64,000 bases of DNA from Cyclobacteriaceae bacterium YHN15. Lineage in GTDB: Bacteria > Bacteroidota > Bacteroidia > Cytophagales > Cyclobacteriaceae. The translations under genes were made by a program, and so were the position numbers. Under the pieces are notes generated by a model, which saw only the letters and a list, made by a program, of their open reading frames with translations, ran no database searches and was not told the DNA's origin. This document shows, piece after piece, positions 63,499 to 64,000 of the stretch (its first letter is position 1; each line of letters begins with the position of its first letter). The stretch is from positions 124,001 through 188,000 of the forward strand of contig RKQB01000003.1 of the NCBI GenBank assembly GCA_003797895.1, in the 5' to 3' direction.

Positions 63499-64000
63499 TC
63501 AAGATCCAATGTTTACCAAATTGCTTATCATCATTTCCCAAAGGTCCGTTTCCCTTACCGTGGCGTAAAGAATCTGGCCGATCAGGTATATGGACAGACT
63601 TATTCCCAAAGCTTTCTGGCCCTTTGGATTTCCTTTATCTATAAATAGAAAAAAGATCAAAGTGACATTGATCAATCCAAAGGCGAAATACTCAATCGGT
63701 ATAGAGCCCCATAAAAGAAATGTCTCAACCCAGAAAATAAAAATCCTATCCACCGTTGGTCCCATAAAGGTCAGTGCTGCTGCAAGAATATAGCGTGAAT
63801 GCGGAATACGGTCTTTTCTATGGTAAATGGCAAGTCCAAAGAAAATGGCAAGCCAAAGAAAATAAAAAAAAGCCAGACCCATTTCATAGGCGCTCAAATG
63901 AAGTATTTCAGCTTCGGTATATGTAGCCAATCCTTCTACAACCTGTACTTCCAACCGTGATTTGTAGGCAAAATAACTGTGTTTTGTCATCATCGCAGAA
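63499..64000 (-). CDS. DUF2306-like membrane protein, 5' end cut by the window edge
   Basis: The open frame runs off the right edge; a Met at 63993 is probably internal. Visible residues carry helices with the same motifs as the tandem pair at 20443 and 21130: IYHRKDRIPHSRYILAAALT corresponds to IYHRKNVAKHMRYMIG. The first helices and the xxHRxxGK motif would lie outside the window. A third paralogue far from the tandem pair. Confidence 0.75.
   Translation of the reverse strand, partial: SAMMTKHSYFAYKSRLEVQVVEGLATYTEAEILHLSAYEMGLAFFYFLWLAIFFGLAIYHRKDRIPHSRYILAAALTFMGPTVDRIFIFWVETFLLWGSIPIEYFAFGLINVTLIFFLFIDKGNPKGQKALGISLSIYLIGQILYATVRETDLWEMMISNLVNIGS

Noticed and set aside
1..64000. Search for CRISPR arrays, tRNA, rRNA and intact prophage or IS genes
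   Set aside because: No regularly spaced repeats, no tRNA-like cloverleaf or rRNA sequence, and no intact transposase or integrase were seen by eye.

Overview
The window looks like an accessory stretch of a Bacteroidota chromosome, most likely order Cytophagales and perhaps a Cyclobacteriaceae relative. The reasons are the many DUF6090 proteins with the shared GEILLVVIGILIALQINNW-type membrane motif, the large number of lipoproteins, ScyD/ScyE-like propeller remnants, HisKA_2 histidine kinases and one Bacteroidota-type TAnnTTTG promoter. Base composition is moderately AT-rich. I see no rRNA, tRNA, CRISPR array, prophage or intact transposase.

Layout. 1-3240: a tandem duplication (period 1,913 bp) of a small lipoprotein gene, each copy followed by a different decayed part of one ScyD/ScyE-like gene. 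3544-6113: a minus-strand operon alternating DUF6090 proteins with NTF2/SnoaL-like lipoproteins. 6502-7782: a DUF4136 lipoprotein and a beta-barrel protein, followed by the tail of an IS200-type transposase. 8025-12048: a TerB-like protein, a P1/DmpA peptidase, a DUF1080 hydrolase and a zinc metalloprotease. 12172-23554: a long minus-strand series (gamma-glutamylcyclotransferase-like lipoprotein, DUF6090 proteins, amino-acid permease, unknown protein, large alpha/beta hydrolase, NTF2-like lipoproteins, membrane proteins, a gutted DUF6090 gene, an esterase). 23991-33008: amidohydrolase, NTF2-like proteins, sulfatase, M20 peptidase, DinB, epimerase, a gutted SDR and agmatine deiminase. 33550-36738 (+): histidine kinase and a beta-lactamase-fold protein. 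36749-52514 (-): serine hydrolase, molybdoenzyme, propeller membrane protein, PQQ dehydrogenase, DUF418, D-aminoacylase, second histidine kinase, S9 peptidase. 52828-54575 (+): an RHH/PIN toxin-antitoxin pair and an esterase. 54755-60476 (-): second PQQ dehydrogenase, DUF3500, C45 hydrolase, intradiol dioxygenase. 60951-63353 (+): MacB-like permease. The right edge cuts a membrane protein.

Most products carry signal peptides or lipoboxes, so the region mainly encodes cell-envelope hydrolases and oxidoreductases for using organic compounds (peptides, acyl-amino acids, amidines, sulfate esters, alcohols, aromatics).

The most striking non-coding signal is a promoter-like module of about 90 bp found upstream of five unrelated minus-strand genes or operons (starts 6113, ~26420, 33008, 48000, 60476). 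It has a pair of direct half-sites 21 bp apart, a TTTCGTCC box, and at a fixed 11-bp distance a promoter-like block; four copies are strong and one is degenerate. Two orphan histidine kinases lie next to two of these modules. Together they may define an undescribed regulon. A second unusual signal is a triple-nested palindrome of 160-200 bp in three copies whose arms differ but remain base-paired. Several genes have decayed to fragments, which suggests active gene turnover.
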